From NCBI RefSeq assembly GCF_900167955.1, contig NZ_FUYK01000012.1, positions 1-50,078 on the forward strand: a stretch of 50,078 bases of DNA. The letters run 5' to 3'. This DNA comes from Candidatus Nitrosotalea bavarica. Its GTDB lineage: Archaea > Thermoproteota > Nitrososphaeria > Nitrososphaerales > Nitrosopumilaceae. Made by a program: the position numbers and the translations under genes. Positions 1 through 8,550 of the stretch are shown one piece after another; the first letter of the stretch is position 1, and every line of letters starts with the position of its first letter. The notes below the pieces were generated by a model. That model was given only the letters and a program-made list of their open reading frames with translations, ran no database searches and had not been told where the DNA came from.

Positions 1-63
1 AATAATTTGAATAATTTGAATAATTTGAATAATTTGAATAATTTGAATAATTTGAATAATTTG
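1..63. repeat. 9-bp tandem repeat, seven copies
   Basis: The unit AATAATTTG is repeated seven times without a mismatch, ending at base 63 where TTGCATTG breaks the phase. The array touches the left edge of the window, so the true copy number may be higher. No gene overlaps it here. Its length and purity suggest a slippage-prone microsatellite. Confidence 0.9.
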
Positions 64-159
64 CATTGTTGTTTCAGAAAATAGATTATCAGTATTACGA
101 CAATTTTCTTATTACATTTGTGGTAGGCATGATAGTCTGGGAATTTGAGATATTTTATA

Positions 160-234
160 AGCCAACGAAGGGATTTGGACCCTCGACCTTCTGATTACAA
201 GTCAGATGCTCTAGCCAGGCTGAGCTACGTTGGC
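160..234 (-). tRNA. tRNA-Thr (anticodon TGT)
   Basis: Read on the minus strand, the sequence folds as a complete tRNA: acceptor GCCAACG/CGTTGGC, D arm with AGCTCAGCCTGG, anticodon stem TCTGA/TCAGA around the loop CTTGTAA (anticodon TGT, reading ACA), and T arm GAGGG/CCCTT. There is no intron and CCA is not encoded. The discriminator is T. A TATA-like TTTTAAACC lies about 30 bases upstream on the minus strand (around 261-269). Confidence 0.95.
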
Positions 235-268
235 ATGTGGTTATGGGTTTTAGAAGGTGGTTTAAAAT

Positions 269-286
269 GTTGTCACACTTGACAAC
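269..286. promoter_or_regulatory. perfect inverted repeat between tRNA-Thr and the zinc-finger gene
   Basis: Arms GTTGTCA and TGACAAC match perfectly around a four-base CACT spacer. The site lies just upstream of the TATA-like element of the minus-strand tRNA and about 70 bases upstream of the plus-strand TTG start at 354, so a dimeric regulator bound here could affect either transcript. No regulator can be named. Confidence 0.45.
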
Positions 287-353
287 GATCAAAAAACGGG
301 TTTCCTAAATTAAGACCACACGAAATTTATATCCTAATCCAAGAATCACCGCG

Positions 354-995
354 TTGGCCGACACAGAAAAAAAATGTGATATCTGTGGTAAGGCGTTTGA
401 AAATTCTGATAAATTAAATAAACACAATCTAGAGTCTCACAAGAACGAGCCGGCAAAGGTTAGGAGAGTAGCATCCCAGTCTTCTCGATACAAGGCAACT
501 GGAATTGCAGCTGCAATTGCAATAGCGCTTGTAGTAGGCGTATATTTTTCTGAGAATCAGTCATCTCCTAGAAATCCAATACAAGGGGTGGAATGTGAAC
601 CAGTGGAGGCTTTGGTATTTCATATACATGCTCATCTCGATGTTATGGTAGATGGCAAATCTGTCACAGTTCCAGCAGGAATTGGGATAAAACCAAACGT
701 ATGTTTCTATTGGTTACATACTCATGACACATCGGGTGTTATACACATAGAGTCTCCACGTGAAATTATATTTACTCTGGCACAATTCATTGAGGTCTGG
801 GACAATACTCCTGGTATATCTCCAAGTTTTGAAGAAGCTACAAATGGTGACACGAATCTCAAGGTCTTTGTAAATGGAACTGAGGTCAAAGACGGGTTTG
901 ATAAAATCCAGCTAGCTGCACATGATGAGATTGTCATAATATCTGGTAACATACCGCCATCAATTCCATCATATTATGAATTTGGCGGATTATAG
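354..995 (+). CDS. membrane-anchored protein with N-terminal C2H2 zinc finger
   Basis: A protein of 213 residues. Residues 8-29 form a C2H2-type zinc finger (CDICGKAF followed by HNLESH). A basic linker leads to one transmembrane helix at about residues 48-65 (GIAAAIAIALVVGVYF). The rest is predicted extracytoplasmic and contains a His-rich stretch (HIHAHLDV, later WLHTHDTSGVIHIESP) plus two cysteines, which may bind metal. The start is TTG at 354; a TATA-like AAATTTATATCC about 27 bases upstream fits a leaderless transcript. The function is unknown. A zinc finger on the cytoplasmic side joined to a His-rich outer domain could sense or bind metal, but that is inference. Confidence 0.75.
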   Translation: MADTEKKCDICGKAFENSDKLNKHNLESHKNEPAKVRRVASQSSRYKATGIAAAIAIALVVGVYFSENQSSPRNPIQGVECEPVEALVFHIHAHLDVMVDGKSVTVPAGIGIKPNVCFYWLHTHDTSGVIHIESPREIIFTLAQFIEVWDNTPGISPSFEEATNGDTNLKVFVNGTEVKDGFDKIQLAAHDEIVIISGNIPPSIPSYYEFGGL

Positions 996-1008
996 ATGGT
1001 AGACAGAA

Positions 1009-1470
1009 ATGGCAAAACTAAATCTCTCAAAATTAAAATCTGACAAAGCCCTTGTCAAAAGCAAAAAAAGATATTTTGTAGGCAATGCGTGGTTAAATGA
1101 CATTTCTGTTAAACTCCAAATCAAAGGAGAAAAAGTCTACCTTGCAAATTTTAACAACGGGGCAAGAACCAAAGTGCATTATCATCAAGGTGGACAGATT
1201 CTTGTGGTGACAAAAGGCAAAGGAATGCTTGTAATTTACAAAAAGACAAGTATCAAAAAAGAGACTGCAAAAATACAGAAACTATCCCAGACAAATCTAC
1301 AAGAGGGCGATGTTGTTTTTATTCCAAAAAATATTCTTCATTGGCATGGCGCTCTAAAAGGCAAAAACTTTGCCCATGTGGCACTCAACATATTTACAGA
1401 TAATGCAAAAGAGGCCCAGACAATCTGGTATGAATCTGACTTTGTATCTTATGCTAAAAAAATCAAATGA
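1009..1470 (+). CDS. cupin-domain protein
   Basis: A single-domain cupin of 153 residues. The first cupin motif is visible as VHYHQGGQILVVTKGKGMLVIYK, here cited by its key residues H57, H59, Q60 and the following glycines; the second is DVVFIPKNILHWHGAL. The histidines imply a bound metal ion. Small stand-alone cupins of this type act as dioxygenases, isomerases or sugar-binding proteins, and the sequence does not choose among them. It lies 13 bases after the zinc-finger gene on the same strand and may be cotranscribed with it. Confidence 0.8.
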   Translation: MAKLNLSKLKSDKALVKSKKRYFVGNAWLNDISVKLQIKGEKVYLANFNNGARTKVHYHQGGQILVVTKGKGMLVIYKKTSIKKETAKIQKLSQTNLQEGDVVFIPKNILHWHGALKGKNFAHVALNIFTDNAKEAQTIWYESDFVSYAKKIK

Positions 1471-1474
1471 TGTT

Positions 1475-2320
1475 TTAATCATTAAACCCTGATGCAATTA
1501 GTATAGTCCAAGGGAATATCAACTTGCCATTTTTCTCATATGTTGAGGCATTATTCTTTGCATCTTGTTTTATTTTATTCATGATTTTTGTACCATGGCT
1601 TTCTAACTTGGCTCTGATTGAATTTGCAGTAGAATGCATATAGTCTTTCCAATATTCTTCAAAGGTTCCTGGCTTGTAGACAAATTCATGTCTTGCAACT
1701 GTGACATTTACAAAGCCTGCCTTTGCCAACTCTGACTCTAAATCTTTGGGGTTGCCAAACCTGTGCACTGTAGGTGTTCCCCCAGGTCTGATATCTGGAA
1801 TATGTTCTAGGATGGGCTTCATTATTGTACTAAAATATGGTACGTCTTCTGCTAGCCCGTGCACTGCAACTACTACCATGCCTTTGTGGTTTAGAATTTT
1901 TTTAATTGATTTTAAGACTTTATGCGAGTCTGGAAAAAACATTACTCCATACTGGCATGTGACTTTATCAAACTTGAAATTAAATCCAATATTTTCTGCA
2001 TCCATTTCTAGAAAATTTGTGTTAGGAAAAGTAATTGTCCCCTTTGCTATTTTCAGTGCGGTTCTAGACAGATCAATTCCAACCAAGAGGCCTTTTGGAC
2101 CTAGCAATTGTGAAATCTCTTTTGAAACAACACCTGTTCCACATGCAACATCTAGTACCTTGTCATCAGGTACGATATCTGCTATTTTTACAAGTTCTGT
2201 AGTAGACTTGAATGGTCCTACTTTTTGGTCTGCCCAGTTGTAATGATAGTCTGGAGCTACTGTATTCCAGTTTGCCTTGGTAGTAATTTTATATTGGATT
2301 GGATCAAAAATTGGTTTCAT
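1475..2320 (-). CDS. class I SAM-dependent methyltransferase (UbiE/Methyltransf_11-like)
   Basis: Motif I of class I methyltransferases is clear (VLDVACGTGVVSKEI), followed by the acidic motif II region (LLVGIDLSRTALKIAK) and the DAENIGF post-motif typical of the UbiE/COQ5-like group. From the ATG at 2320 the protein has 281 residues. An ATG at 2365 is in frame, but using it would put coding sequence across the TATA-like CTTAAATT that serves the divergent purS gene, so 2320 is preferred. The substrate cannot be predicted. It converges with the cupin gene, with only four bases between the stops. Confidence 0.8.
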   Translation of the reverse strand: MKPIFDPIQYKITTKANWNTVAPDYHYNWADQKVGPFKSTTELVKIADIVPDDKVLDVACGTGVVSKEISQLLGPKGLLVGIDLSRTALKIAKGTITFPNTNFLEMDAENIGFNFKFDKVTCQYGVMFFPDSHKVLKSIKKILNHKGMVVVAVHGLAEDVPYFSTIMKPILEHIPDIRPGGTPTVHRFGNPKDLESELAKAGFVNVTVARHEFVYKPGTFEEYWKDYMHSTANSIRAKLESHGTKIMNKIKQDAKNNASTYEKNGKLIFPWTILIASGFND

Positions 2321-2368
2321 CTTCGCAGACTTCTCAAAGCTTAAATTGATTATAGATAAACGCATTTT

Positions 2369-2629
2369 ATGCCTTCCTTTAAAGTCAATATAATAATTGA
2401 AAACAAGCCTGAAATTGTAGACCCGGAGGGTGATACTATCTTTAACGACTTGATTCTAAAGGACAAAAAAACAGCGATCAAAAAGGTCCGTTCTGCCAAG
2501 ATGCTCCGATTTATCATTGATGCAAAAAGCAAGGAATCTGCAGAAAAATCTGTCTTGGATGCATGCAATGAATTTAGAATTTACAATCCCCTTGTAAGCA
2601 AGGTCTCAGTTGAGACTCTAAAAGTCTAA
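2369..2629 (+). CDS. purS: phosphoribosylformylglycinamidine synthase subunit PurS
   Basis: The 86-residue length and the sequence (FKVNIIIENKPEIVDPEGDTI near the start, here residues 4-24, and an ending KVSVETLKV) match the small PurS subunit. PurS bridges PurQ and PurL in the archaeal and Gram-positive FGAM synthase, where PurQ supplies ammonia and PurL amidates FGAR. It is unusual that purS sits about 1.3 kb from purQL with two minus-strand genes between, so it has its own promoter: TATA-like CTTAAATT about 26 bases before the ATG. The complex is expected to be cytoplasmic. Confidence 0.9.
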   Translation: MPSFKVNIIIENKPEIVDPEGDTIFNDLILKDKKTAIKKVRSAKMLRFIIDAKSKESAEKSVLDACNEFRIYNPLVSKVSVETLKV

Positions 2630-3066
2630 CCGGTTTTTACTACTTTTCTGTTAAGAGCAGTGACATCATCTACTGCCCCATCTATTAGCAGCTTACTCCG
2701 CAAGTATTTTGCAAGGTCAGTCTCTGTTATGATTCCTACTAGCTTGTCGTTTTCTAATACTAGTAATCTGCGGACATTCTTGTTTAGCATCTTTTGAACG
2801 GCGTCCTCGATTGGAGTCATTGGTTCTACCCACCTATAGTTGGCTGACATGATCTCTGATAGTGGAACTTCGGCACTTTTTCTGTCTGTTGTTGAGACTT
2901 TGCGGGCAAGGTCTCTTTCAGTTACAAGTCCAATTGGCTTGTCGTCCTTTACTACGACAAGGGAGCTAATTCCCTTTTCTGCAAAAAGCAATGCAACGTC
3001 TTTTGCAGTCTTGTCATGTTCTATAGTTATTACAGAGCGAATCATTATATCGCGAACTAGACCCAT
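2626..3066 (-). CDS. CBS-domain pair protein
   Basis: From the ATG at 3066 the protein has 146 residues and is almost entirely two CBS motifs: residues 1-63 (DIMIRSVITIEHDKTAKDVA, then GLVTERDLARK) and 70-130 (MSANYRWVEPMTPIEDAV, then GIITETDLAKYL). CBS pairs bind adenosyl nucleotides such as AMP, ATP or SAM and report energy state. No effector domain is attached, so it probably regulates a partner. A longer reading frame to 3129 is rejected because the CBS motif begins right after this ATG. Its stop overlaps that of purS by four bases. Confidence 0.85.
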   Translation of the reverse strand: MGLVRDIMIRSVITIEHDKTAKDVALLFAEKGISSLVVVKDDKPIGLVTERDLARKVSTTDRKSAEVPLSEIMSANYRWVEPMTPIEDAVQKMLNKNVRRLLVLENDKLVGIITETDLAKYLRSKLLIDGAVDDVTALNRKVVKTG

Positions 3067-3202
3067 AGCTAGTAGCTCCAAATATTGGCATAAAAACGAT
3101 TCTACTTTTCTAAAATAAAACCTAGTCAAAGTATTTTTTCCAAGCTTTATATTTTTTTAATTTTATTCTACAATTTGACACAAAACTAGAAAATTAAATA
3201 AA

Positions 3203-3844
3203 TCAAATTCTATACAAGTTTCTCTTGCGGCGTTCAAGGTCGATGAGTAGTTTTGTCAGTACAAGTCCTGTGATAAATCCTCCAACATGGGCTGCAAATG
3301 CTATGGTAATTGATGTGACAGAACCGATGAATACGTAGAGCACTTGGATTGCAAGCCAATAGTACCCTCTGATATCTCCCATCGCTGCCGAGATTCCAAG
3401 AACGCCAGAGATTGCCCCTGATGCCCCAATCAGTACAGAGTCTCCGTTTCCAAGTATGTATGACGCAATGATTCCATGAAATAGTGCTCCGCCAAGTCCT
3501 GCCATTATGTAAATTGCGATAAACTTTCGTTTGCCGATTGATCTCTCTCCATATCCTCCCATGTATGCCAGTGCAAACAGATTGAATGCAATATGGGCAA
3601 TACTTGCGTGGATGAACATTGATGTAAACATTCTCAAAATACCATCCAGAAGATAGCCATCCTTGAACAGGCCATTTGGAACAAACCCGTAATTGGAAAT
3701 TATTGCATTCTGGGTGTTACTTAGAATTCCATATGCAAAAATTACAGTGTTTATAACAACTAGGGTTGTGGTAACAGGAGGCGGAGTTCCTAACTTTAAC
3801 ATCTGTTCTTGGGAATTATTGCTGTAATAAAACGATAAGGACAC
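3203..3844 (-). CDS. rhomboid-family intramembrane serine protease
   Basis: A polytopic protein of 213 residues with about six membrane helices. The rhomboid signatures are intact: HIAFN (His84, Asn88), the nucleophile motif GASGAISG with Ser142, and AHVGGF with the catalytic His186. Rhomboids cut substrate helices inside the membrane. The family assignment is strong but the substrate is unknown. ATG 3844 is used; an internal ATG at 3802 would still leave all helices intact. An inverted repeat at 3861-3886 lies just upstream. Confidence 0.9.
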   Translation of the reverse strand: MSLSFYYSNNSQEQMLKLGTPPPVTTTLVVINTVIFAYGILSNTQNAIISNYGFVPNGLFKDGYLLDGILRMFTSMFIHASIAHIAFNLFALAYMGGYGERSIGKRKFIAIYIMAGLGGALFHGIIASYILGNGDSVLIGASGAISGVLGISAAMGDIRGYYWLAIQVLYVFIGSVTSITIAFAAHVGGFITGLVLTKLLIDLERRKRNLYRI

Positions 3845-3860
3845 AAATACGGCAAATATA

Positions 3861-3886
3861 TGATCGCTATACCAAATATGCGATCA
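3861..3886. promoter_or_regulatory. inverted repeat upstream of the rhomboid gene and purQ
   Basis: Arms TGATCGC and GCGATCA are perfect over seven bases each, separated by 12 bases. The element lies in the divergent promoter region, 17-42 bases before the rhomboid start and about 90 bases before the purQ start. This spacing resembles an operator for a dimeric HTH protein. The regulator is unknown. Confidence 0.45.
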
Positions 3887-3975
3887 ACATGTCTGTATAG
3901 TATGGTGTAATCATAAATTAGTTTTAAAAAATTATTGCCGATTCAATTTAATATCTCCAAAAAATAATGTAAGAT

Positions 3976-4656
3976 GTGAAGGTTGCAGTAATCGTCTTCC
4001 CAGGTAGTAATTGCGATCGAGACATGCACCATGTTCTAACTGATGTTTTTCATCTTGACTCACAACTTGTGTGGCATACTGATGAATTGCCAAAGAATAT
4101 TGATGCTATTGTGTTGCCAGGTGGATTCTCATATGGCGACAGACTCAGAGCAGGTGTAATTGCAGCTCATAGCCCTGTCATAAAAGATATTAAAAAGATG
4201 GCAGAGAAAGGCATGCCTGTTCTTGGGGTGTGTAACGGTTTTCAGATACTAGTAGAATCAGGTCTTTTGCCAGGTGCTCTGCTCAAAAACACGTCGCTGA
4301 ATTTTATGTGCAAGTGGACTGAGATAATTGTAAAAAACAACACGACTCCATTTACAAACAAACTCAAACTAAATCAGAGAATCCCCATTGCTATAGCAAA
4401 TGGGGAAGGGAGATACTATGCAGATGATGCTACGCTAAAATCTTTAAAGAAAAATAATCAAATTGTCTTTACTTATGTCGAAGAAGTTAACGGTGCATCT
4501 CTTGGCATAGCTGGAATATGCAACAAGGCAGGAAATGTTGTTGGAATGATGCCCCATCCTGAAAGGTCTGCTGAGCAAATTATAAATCCAAAAAATGCAA
4601 AACCGGCATCATTAATCTTTGAATCACTTCTAAACACCTTGGGCGTAATAGCATGA
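3976..4656 (+). CDS. purQ: phosphoribosylformylglycinamidine synthase subunit PurQ
   Basis: A class I glutamine amidotransferase of 226 residues. Residues 1-20 contain VFPGSNCDRD, the nucleophile elbow is GVCNGFQIL (Cys90), and the catalytic His-x-Glu is MPHPERSAEQ near the C-terminus. It hydrolyses glutamine and channels ammonia to PurL. The start is GTG at 3976, with a TATA-like TTTAATATC about 25 bases upstream, so translation is probably leaderless. The last four bases overlap purL, which indicates one operon. Confidence 0.93.
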   Translation: MKVAVIVFPGSNCDRDMHHVLTDVFHLDSQLVWHTDELPKNIDAIVLPGGFSYGDRLRAGVIAAHSPVIKDIKKMAEKGMPVLGVCNGFQILVESGLLPGALLKNTSLNFMCKWTEIIVKNNTTPFTNKLKLNQRIPIAIANGEGRYYADDATLKSLKKNNQIVFTYVEEVNGASLGIAGICNKAGNVVGMMPHPERSAEQIINPKNAKPASLIFESLLNTLGVIA

Positions 4657-6818
4657 GTCTGACTCCGCAAGAGTCCAAATATCTTGAAAAAAAGATAGGC
4701 CGAAAGCCAAATCCTTTGGAGTTTCAGATTGTAGCAGCTGAATGGTCAGAACACTGTTCCTACAAGTCTTCAAAAAAATATCTCAAGATTTTACCAAAGG
4801 AAGGAAAACGTGTGATATCTGGTCCAGGATATGATTCGGGTGTTCTTGATGTAGGAGATGGATATGTTGTCACTGTACACATTGAAAGTCATAATCATCC
4901 ATCTGCAGTGGAACCATATGGGGGAGCTGCAACGGGTGTTGGTGGAGTAATTCGCGATATATTGTCTGCAGGAACTAGACCTATTGCAATTTTAGATGGA
5001 CTGCGATTTGGAAATATAGAAAAAGATCATCATGCAAGATGGCTATTCAAAAATGCCATAAGGGGGATTGCAGACTATGGTAACTGTCTTGGCATTCCAA
5101 CAGTGGGTGGCGAAATTGAGTTTGACAAGTGTTTTACAAATTATGCGTTAGTAGATGTGGCCGCAATTGGGTTTGGCAAAAAAGAAAATCTCATACGAAA
5201 TAGGGCTCAAAAGGGAGACTATGTTGTTCTAATTGGAGGCTCTACTGGAAGAGATGGGATTGGTGGCTCACAGTTTGCCTCTGACAATCTAGATGCAGAT
5301 AATCGCTCAGCTGTACAGATACCAGATCCGTTTATTGAAAAACTAGTAATTGAAGTGATTCTGGAGGCAAGGAATCAAAAATGCATCAAGGCAATGAAAG
5401 ACCTCGGAGGTGGAGGGTTGTCATGTGCAATATCGGAGACTGCAGATGCACTTGGTATAGGAATTGAACTTGACTTGTCACTTGTTCACAAGAGGGAGCA
5501 AAACATGTCGCCATCTGAACTGATGGTATCTGAATCCCAGGAAAGAATGCTTGTTATTACTGATCTTGCAAAACTTACAACGCTTAAAAAAATATGTGAA
5601 AAATTCAGAGTTCCATATTCTGTTATTGGTAGAGTTCATGAAGATAAAATGATGGAGGTAAAACTAGACAAAAATACGATTGCAAAACTTCCAAGTCAAA
5701 TTGTTGCAAATGCCCCTCTTCTTGATAGGCCATCATCTAAACCCAAATATCTGAGTGCACTTGAACAAGTCAAAAAACCTACAATGCCTACTGATATCTC
5801 AAAAACGTTTTTGAAGATGCTTTCAAATCCTAACATTGCAAGCAAACACTGGGTCTATTCTCAATATGACCATGAGGTAGGTATCAGAACGGTTGTAAAA
5901 CCTGGGGGCGATGGTGCCTCTCTCAGACTAGACAACGGTAAGTTCCTATCTGTAAAAATTGATGGAAATTCAAAGCATTGCTACATAAACCCACGGGAGG
6001 GCGTGATTGGATGCTTTGATGAGGCCTGTAGAAATGTAATTTGCACTGGAGCAAAACCAATTGGAATGGTTGATCATCTCCAGTTTGGAAATCCAGAAGA
6101 TCCAGAAATATTTTGGACGTTCAAGGAATCGGTTCAAGCTATAACTGACTATGCAAAATATTTTGAAATTCCATGTGTTGGAGGCAAAGTTAGTCTTTAC
6201 AATGAGACTGATGAGGGACCAATCAAGCCAACTCCGCTTATTGGAGTCCTTGGTCTAAATGAAGGAAAACCTCTGATTCCAAAGAAAATCGAAAATGGTG
6301 ATCTGTTGATAATTGTAGGTATAACAAAAGATGAACTTGGTGGTTCTGAATACTATGAATACATCCATGGAGTGATTGGAGGAAAGTGTCCAATTGTTGA
6401 TATGAAGTCGTCCAAAAAAATTCAGGACGCTGTCTTGGAACTCATACATCAAGATGTTATAAAAATTGCACATGATTGTTCCAAGGGAGGACTCGGTGTA
6501 GGAATATCAAAGCTATGCATCTCAAATGAAATCGGATGTATGATATTTGTTGAAAAAATTCCATCAGATAAATTGCGATTAGACGAACTATTATTTTCTG
6601 AAACACACTCTAGGTTTTTACTTGTAATATCTCAACAAGACGAAAAGAAAGTAATGTCACTTCTTGAAAAAAAAGGCATAACACATGCAAGTATTGGTGA
6701 TTTTTCTGGTAAAAACATGACATTCAAAGAAAAATCAAAAATTGTTGCTTGTATAAGGATTGATAAAGCACAAGAAAAATGGTTAAACTCGTTGGAGGCG
6801 CTTGTAACACATGGTTAA
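4653..6818 (+). CDS. purL: phosphoribosylformylglycinamidine synthase subunit PurL
   Basis: At 721 residues this is the small, archaeal/Bacillus-type PurL that works with PurS and PurQ. The N-terminal signature EWSEHCSYKSSK, the ATP-binding VESHNHPSAVEP and GGAATGVGG stretches, and the duplicated AIRS-like halves (second copy from about residue 390) are all present. It converts FGAR to FGAM with ATP and ammonia. It overlaps purQ by four bases upstream and purF by eight bases downstream. Confidence 0.95.
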   Translation: MSLTPQESKYLEKKIGRKPNPLEFQIVAAEWSEHCSYKSSKKYLKILPKEGKRVISGPGYDSGVLDVGDGYVVTVHIESHNHPSAVEPYGGAATGVGGVIRDILSAGTRPIAILDGLRFGNIEKDHHARWLFKNAIRGIADYGNCLGIPTVGGEIEFDKCFTNYALVDVAAIGFGKKENLIRNRAQKGDYVVLIGGSTGRDGIGGSQFASDNLDADNRSAVQIPDPFIEKLVIEVILEARNQKCIKAMKDLGGGGLSCAISETADALGIGIELDLSLVHKREQNMSPSELMVSESQERMLVITDLAKLTTLKKICEKFRVPYSVIGRVHEDKMMEVKLDKNTIAKLPSQIVANAPLLDRPSSKPKYLSALEQVKKPTMPTDISKTFLKMLSNPNIASKHWVYSQYDHEVGIRTVVKPGGDGASLRLDNGKFLSVKIDGNSKHCYINPREGVIGCFDEACRNVICTGAKPIGMVDHLQFGNPEDPEIFWTFKESVQAITDYAKYFEIPCVGGKVSLYNETDEGPIKPTPLIGVLGLNEGKPLIPKKIENGDLLIIVGITKDELGGSEYYEYIHGVIGGKCPIVDMKSSKKIQDAVLELIHQDVIKIAHDCSKGGLGVGISKLCISNEIGCMIFVEKIPSDKLRLDELLFSETHSRFLLVISQQDEKKVMSLLEKKGITHASIGDFSGKNMTFKEKSKIVACIRIDKAQEKWLNSLEALVTHG

Positions 6819-8247
6819 AGAAAACTGCGGCGTAGTTGGAATTTTTAGCTTGGACGGTGCAAACGTAATTCCCATGATAATTGATTCCCTGAGGGCACTT
6901 CAGCATAGAGGTCAAGAAGCATGGGGGGTTGCAGTACCAAAGAAACAGCCATACAAACAACTGGGGCTGGTATCTTCCGCCATAACTGAATTTGATAAAC
7001 TTACACGTGATTACATATCTCCTGCAGCAATAGGGCATGTCCGATATTCTACCATGGGTAAAAGTAATCTCGAAAACGCACAGCCTCTCAAAGTCAAGGA
7101 TCTGTGTATAGCTCATAATGGTACAATATCAAATGTAGAGGAGCTGACTGGAATGGTTGGCGGTTGTACATTTACTCCTCAAAATGTAAGTGACACTCTG
7201 ATTGCTGCCCAGAGGCTTGTTGCATTGATGGCAGATAATGGAAAACTTGGAAATGCATTATCTATTTTGAAAAATGAAATGGTTGGCTCGTTTTGCTTTA
7301 CATTTGTATCTGACGATAATGCGATTTATGCAGCGCGTGATCCAAAAGGTTTTCGACCAATGGTACTTGGTTATAGAAAAGACAATAACACTTACATTGT
7401 TGCTTCCGAGTCTGCCGCACTCTCAGCTGTAGGTGCTCAGCTAGTACGCGATGTAAAACCTGGAGAACTAATCAAGATTAGTAATGCTGGAATAGAATCC
7501 GAAATGTTTTCAGAAGTAAAACAGCCAGCTCACTGCTCGTTTGAATTTACTTATTTTGCACACCCCTCAAGTGTGATGGAGGGCTCTAACATTTACTTGG
7601 CAAGAAAAAGAATTGGACAATTTCTTGCCCGCAAGTTTGCAATAAAGGATGCAGACATTGTAATTCCGGTTCCAGATTCTGCAAGACCTGCTGCTTTGGG
7701 ATATGCTCAAGAACTGGGTGTACCATTTGAAGAAGGGCTACTCAAGGATAGATATAGTAGAAAAGGCCCACTGCGCAGCTTCATAGAACCACATCAAGCA
7801 GATAGAGTAGAGATAAATCGCTGGATAATTCCAATCACTCAAGTAATTTCTGGAAAACATGTCGTTGTAGTAGATGATAGTCTTGTTAGAGGTACTAGTT
7901 CCAAGGCAATCATCAAGGCACTAAGAAGATCTGGCGCAAAAAAGATAAGCATGGTAATAACATTTCCACAAATTCAATTCCCATGTTATGCCGGAATAGA
8001 CTTTCCATCACAAGATGAACTTGTTACATACATGGGAGATGGTAAGAAATACACAGAAGATGAGATTACAGAAAAAGTAAGACAGATCATTGGGGCTGAC
8101 TTTCTTGGATATAATGATGCAAAGAACTTGGCAGCTGCTGTTGGAATGGAGCATGACTCGATGTGCTTTACATGTTCAAGCGGTGATTATTCTTCACTGG
8201 GAATAAAGCCTATGTTTAAAACTCGGGCAGAAATCAAAGGGGAATGA
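6811..8247 (+). CDS. purF: amidophosphoribosyltransferase PurF
   Basis: A glutamine PRPP amidotransferase of 478 residues, catalysing the first committed step of purine synthesis. The Ntn-hydrolase domain begins at ENCGVVGIF with Cys6 as nucleophile after removal of a short propeptide; RHRGQEAWG is the glutamine-binding loop region (LQHRGQEAWG here). The phosphoribosyltransferase PRPP loop is VVVVDDSLVRGTSS. C-terminal cysteines (MCFTCSSGD) match positions that hold a 4Fe-4S cluster in Bacillus-type enzymes, so a cluster is plausible. It is cotranscribed with purL. Confidence 0.95.
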   Translation: MVKENCGVVGIFSLDGANVIPMIIDSLRALQHRGQEAWGVAVPKKQPYKQLGLVSSAITEFDKLTRDYISPAAIGHVRYSTMGKSNLENAQPLKVKDLCIAHNGTISNVEELTGMVGGCTFTPQNVSDTLIAAQRLVALMADNGKLGNALSILKNEMVGSFCFTFVSDDNAIYAARDPKGFRPMVLGYRKDNNTYIVASESAALSAVGAQLVRDVKPGELIKISNAGIESEMFSEVKQPAHCSFEFTYFAHPSSVMEGSNIYLARKRIGQFLARKFAIKDADIVIPVPDSARPAALGYAQELGVPFEEGLLKDRYSRKGPLRSFIEPHQADRVEINRWIIPITQVISGKHVVVVDDSLVRGTSSKAIIKALRRSGAKKISMVITFPQIQFPCYAGIDFPSQDELVTYMGDGKKYTEDEITEKVRQIIGADFLGYNDAKNLAAAVGMEHDSMCFTCSSGDYSSLGIKPMFKTRAEIKGE

Positions 8248-8248
8248 T

Positions 8249-8494
8249 ATGGAACTGTCATTTGTCTTGGTAAAAAGCAAAATGGGACATGAGATGGATG
8301 TCATGAACGATATTCTCAAAATTGATGGTGTAAAGGAAGCGACTGGGACATTTGGTCAGTATGATATATTTGTAAAAGTTCAGGCTCCGACAAGAGCAGA
8401 ACTTGATAAAATAGTTACAAAAAAAATCCGTCTAGTGTCAAACGTTCTCTCAACTACTACTCTACCTGCACTTGCTGGCAAGCCCACAAAATGA
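8249..8494 (+). CDS. stand-alone RAM (Lrp/AsnC effector) domain protein
   Basis: This 81-residue protein matches only the ligand-binding half of Lrp/AsnC regulators (MELSFVLVKSKMGHEMDVM, then GQYDIFVKVQAPTRAELD), with no helix-turn-helix. Such stand-alone RAM domains form oligomers that bind amino acids and can modulate full-length Lrp proteins or enzymes. It starts one base after the purF stop, so it is part of the purine operon. That suggests a link to glutamine or another amino acid in purine synthesis, but this is inference. Confidence 0.85.
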   Translation: MELSFVLVKSKMGHEMDVMNDILKIDGVKEATGTFGQYDIFVKVQAPTRAELDKIVTKKIRLVSNVLSTTTLPALAGKPTK

Positions 8495-8550
8495 ATAATT
8501 TTCCTATCCTGACTCTAAACGGTATATCAGTTTAAATCCAAGTCTGCTCA

